DNA of 64,000 nucleotides from contig NZ_BJWE01000006.1 in the NCBI RefSeq assembly GCF_007990205.1, forward strand, positions 1 through 64,000, given 5' to 3'. Made by a program: the position numbers and the translations under genes. The stretch comes from Pediococcus parvulus (GTDB taxonomy: Bacteria; Bacillota; Bacilli; Lactobacillales; Lactobacillaceae). The notes below the pieces were generated by a model. That model made no database searches. It was not told the origin of the DNA and saw only the letters and a list, made by a program, of their open reading frames with translations. How positions within the stretch are numbered: position 1 is the first letter of the stretch; the number at the start of each line of letters is the position of its first letter. Positions 62,118-64,000 of this stretch are shown piece by piece.

Positions 62118-62130
62118 TGAAAGCGCTTCA
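62118..62130. promoter_or_regulatory. catabolite-response element (CRE)
   Basis: TGAAAGCGCTTCA matches the CcpA consensus TGNAANCGNTNNCA without mismatch over the core. It lies about 85 bases before the PTS gene. Confidence 0.85.
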
Positions 62131-62216
62131 TGTTAGATAATCTTTGGCCGAAGATTTATTGATTATTATTTATTTTATTGGTTTTTGTCGTAAGCAATTA
62201 TTATTTGAGGTGTTTT

Positions 62217-63602
62217 ATGAATGATTGGATTAACAACAAACTTTTGCCCCCAATTATGAAGTTTGTTAATACCAAAGCGATCACAGCCTTAAAGAATGGT
62301 ATGTTAGTCAGTTTGCCATTTATTATGGTTGGATCAATCTTCTTACTGTTAAGTGCATTTCCATGGCCGCCAATTGCTAATTGGATGAATTCAACAGGTT
62401 TAACTCCTTATTGGACGCAAGCCTATAATGCTTCATTCGGTGTTTTAGCAATTTTCGCTGTAGTCGGAATTGCTTATAACTGGGTAAAAGATGATGGCTT
62501 TGAACCACTACCAGCCGGGATGACGGCTTTGGTAAGTTTCTTCTTAGTTATGAGTCCTACTACAGCTGTTATGAATGCTGCTGGTAAAACAGTTGTTTCA
62601 GCTACTCAAGCTCCTACAATGTTAACAGGATTTATTGATCGTACTTGGCTTGGTGGTCAAGGAATGATCGCTGCTATCATTATTGGGTTATTAACTGGTT
62701 GGATTTATTCTTGGTTTATCAAGAATCATATTACTATCAAATTACCAGATCAGGTTCCACCAGCAGTTGCAGAATCTTTCGTTGCTTTGATTCCTGCGTT
62801 TGTCATTATTACTGGTTGGTTAATCGTTTATATCTTATTTGATGCCACAGCACATACAACAATGACTCAATGGATTTACCAAACTATTCAGACCCCATTA
62901 CAAGGGATGACAGATTCATTTGGTGGTGTCCTTATCATTTCACTATTGATTCCATTTTTCTGGTTCTTTGGTGTTCATGGTGCGGTTATTGTCAGTGGTA
63001 TTATGACTCCAATTTTAACTGCAAACAGTTTATCAAATGCTGCAATTCTCAAAGCACATGGGGTTGTTAATGCTGCAAATGGTGGCCATGTCTTTGTTCA
63101 ATCATTACTTGATCAATTTGGTACGGTTACTGGTTCTGGTATGACGATTGGATTAGTTTTCTTTATGGCATTTTTTGCCAAATCAGTTCAGATGAAGAGT
63201 ATTGGTCGTTTGTCATTTCTGCCAGGAATCTTCAACATTAACGAACCTGTTTTGTTCGGTGTTCCGGTTGTTATGAACCCAATTTTACTTCTACCATTTA
63301 TGTTTATGCCTGCAATTTCAATGGGCTCCACATATTGGTTAATTAAATTAGGTGTTATTCCATACTTCACTGGTGTTCAAGTTCCATGGACCACTCCACC
63401 AATTATTTCTGGTTTACTAGTTGGTGGCTGGAAGATGATGATTTGGCAAGCAATTGTGTTGGTACTTTCGTTCTTCGTTTACTGGCCTTTTGCTCACAAA
63501 CAAGATCAAATCTTGTATGGTCAAGAACAGGCTGCTGTAGATTCAGAAGCTCATACCAAAGAAGCTGAAGCTGCTGCAACAACAGAACATGCAACAGACT
63601 AA
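62217..63602 (+). CDS. PTS cellobiose-type EIIC permease
   Basis: From the ATG at 62217 (GAGGTG upstream) the 461-residue protein has about 10 membrane helices and EIIC-Lac/Cel motifs (NKLLPPIMKFVNTKAITALK, FFGVHGAVIVSGIM and FNINEPVLFGVPVVMNPILL). It imports cellobiose or another beta-glucoside with phosphorylation via separate EIIA and EIIB. The C-terminus is acidic. The CRE upstream and the phospho-beta-glucosidase downstream agree with beta-glucoside use. Confidence 0.9.
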   Translation: MNDWINNKLLPPIMKFVNTKAITALKNGMLVSLPFIMVGSIFLLLSAFPWPPIANWMNSTGLTPYWTQAYNASFGVLAIFAVVGIAYNWVKDDGFEPLPAGMTALVSFFLVMSPTTAVMNAAGKTVVSATQAPTMLTGFIDRTWLGGQGMIAAIIIGLLTGWIYSWFIKNHITIKLPDQVPPAVAESFVALIPAFVIITGWLIVYILFDATAHTTMTQWIYQTIQTPLQGMTDSFGGVLIISLLIPFFWFFGVHGAVIVSGIMTPILTANSLSNAAILKAHGVVNAANGGHVFVQSLLDQFGTVTGSGMTIGLVFFMAFFAKSVQMKSIGRLSFLPGIFNINEPVLFGVPVVMNPILLLPFMFMPAISMGSTYWLIKLGVIPYFTGVQVPWTTPPIISGLLVGGWKMMIWQAIVLVLSFFVYWPFAHKQDQILYGQEQAAVDSEAHTKEAEAAATTEHATD

Positions 63603-63614
63603 TTAGTTAAACTT

Positions 63615-63660
63615 AAAAGTCTATTTATGGCGATGAAAATCAAAGTGAATAGACTTTTTT
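63615..63660 (+). terminator. terminator after PTS EIIC gene
   Basis: AAAAGTCTATT and AATAGACTTTTTT form a stem with T-run. Confidence 0.8.
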
Positions 63661-63691
63661 ATGAAAGTGAATGTAAACAAACAATTTTTAG

Positions 63692-63704
63692 TAAAACGTT
63701 TTCA
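63692..63704. promoter_or_regulatory. CRE-like site before beta-glucosidase gene
   Basis: TAAAACGTTTTCA matches the CcpA consensus apart from the second base (A for G). Confidence 0.6.
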
Positions 63705-63759
63705 AAGTGAGTTATACTTGAATTGTACGTTATTACAAAATGAGAGGAGTTCATAAAAC

Positions 63760-64000
63760 ATGAGTAAATTAAAGGATGGTTTTCTATGGGGCGGTGCAGT
63801 TGCCGCTCATCAACTTGAAGGCGGTTGGCAAGGGTGTTAGTGTCGCAGATGTGATGACAGCGGGCGCCAATGGTGTTCCACGTGAAATCACGGACGGTGT
63901 TTTGCCAGGGAAAAACTATCCTAATCATGAAGGCATTGATTTTTACCATCGTTATAAAGAAGATGTGAAGCTTTTTGCTGAAATGGGCTTCAAATGTTTC
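63760..64000 (+). pseudogene. 6-phospho-beta-glucosidase (GH1), frameshifted and cut by window end
   Basis: ATG 63760 (GAGAGGAG upstream) opens [20 protein letters not shown] then GGWQGC and TAG at 63838. The GH1 frame resumes in +1 register with [20 protein letters not shown], then [20 protein letters not shown]. Homologues read [15 protein letters not shown] here, so 11 bases (roughly AATGAAGGTGG) appear lost between short GG-rich repeats. As read, the enzyme cannot be made. The rest lies beyond the window. Confidence 0.8.

Noticed and set aside
63874-63889. Third parS-like site TGTTCCACGTGAAATC
   Set aside because: It has two mismatches and lies in a conserved GH1 coding stretch (GVPREI), so codon content explains it.
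63659-63949. Minus-strand 96-aa frame across the start of the beta-glucosidase gene
   Set aside because: It is antisense to a clear GH1 coding region and has no family resemblance.
1-64000. CRISPR arrays and rRNA genes
   Set aside because: No regularly spaced repeats or rRNA sequences are visible in the window.

Overview
The window is a low-GC Gram-positive chromosome segment, most likely from a member of the Lactobacillaceae. Strong ribosome-binding sites, T-box leaders, LuxS, PepC, RexAB-type AddAB, a cellobiose-type PTS with catabolite-response elements and an isoleucine 2-epimerase-like enzyme all fit. I cannot assign a species. Two close matches to the ParB site parS (786-801 and 5388-5403) suggest the left part lies in the origin-proximal region.

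Layout. (1) 1-2,246: a winged-helix regulator, then a minus-strand cassette with a carrier-protein (ACP/PCP-like) remnant, two very short peptide genes, a hairpin and a truncated subtilisin-like protein. (2) 2,247-5,441: a TetR regulator and the stripped end of an integrative conjugative element: sigma-like and HTH regulators, a DUF3173 excisionase and a tyrosine integrase, with no transfer genes. (3) 5,466-31,855: ordinary core genome. It holds a LytTR/LiaF-like/MFS operon, a second drug exporter, two SGNH hydrolases, a recent tandem duplication of signal peptidase I, pepC, a large MmpL protein, cardiolipin synthase, an NhaC transporter behind a probable tyrosine T-box, metNIQ behind a methionine T-box (metI has an in-frame stop), luxS, a purine permease with a purine riboswitch, and a class III PLP enzyme. 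(4) 31,928-39,290: addB(rexB)-addA(rexA). (5) 39,301-41,940: small stress and housekeeping genes and cvpA.

(6) 42,986-54,810: an 11.8-kb integrated satellite-like island in the 3' end of tRNA-Ala(CGC), bounded by a 20-bp direct repeat. It has an integrase, a secreted Ig-repeat cargo protein flanked by 41-bp direct repeats, RhuM, divergent CI/Cro-like regulators with a run of AAGTACA operators, an excisionase-like protein, a DnaD-like/DnaC-like replication module, a gene split by a -1 shift at a slippery heptamer, ArpU-like genes, a 1.2-kb non-coding stretch, and at the right end a promoter-driven structured RNA followed by a predicted BECR-fold nuclease. No capsid, portal, terminase or lysis gene is recognisable. 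The DNA left of attL resembles the inside of attR, so an older related element probably sat in the same tRNA gene.

(7) 55,194-64,000: alpha/beta hydrolases, a lipid kinase, an aldo-keto reductase, a thioredoxin-like protein, MgtC, and a CRE-controlled cellobiose-type PTS EIIC followed by a 6-phospho-beta-glucosidase frameshifted by an apparent 11-bp deletion.
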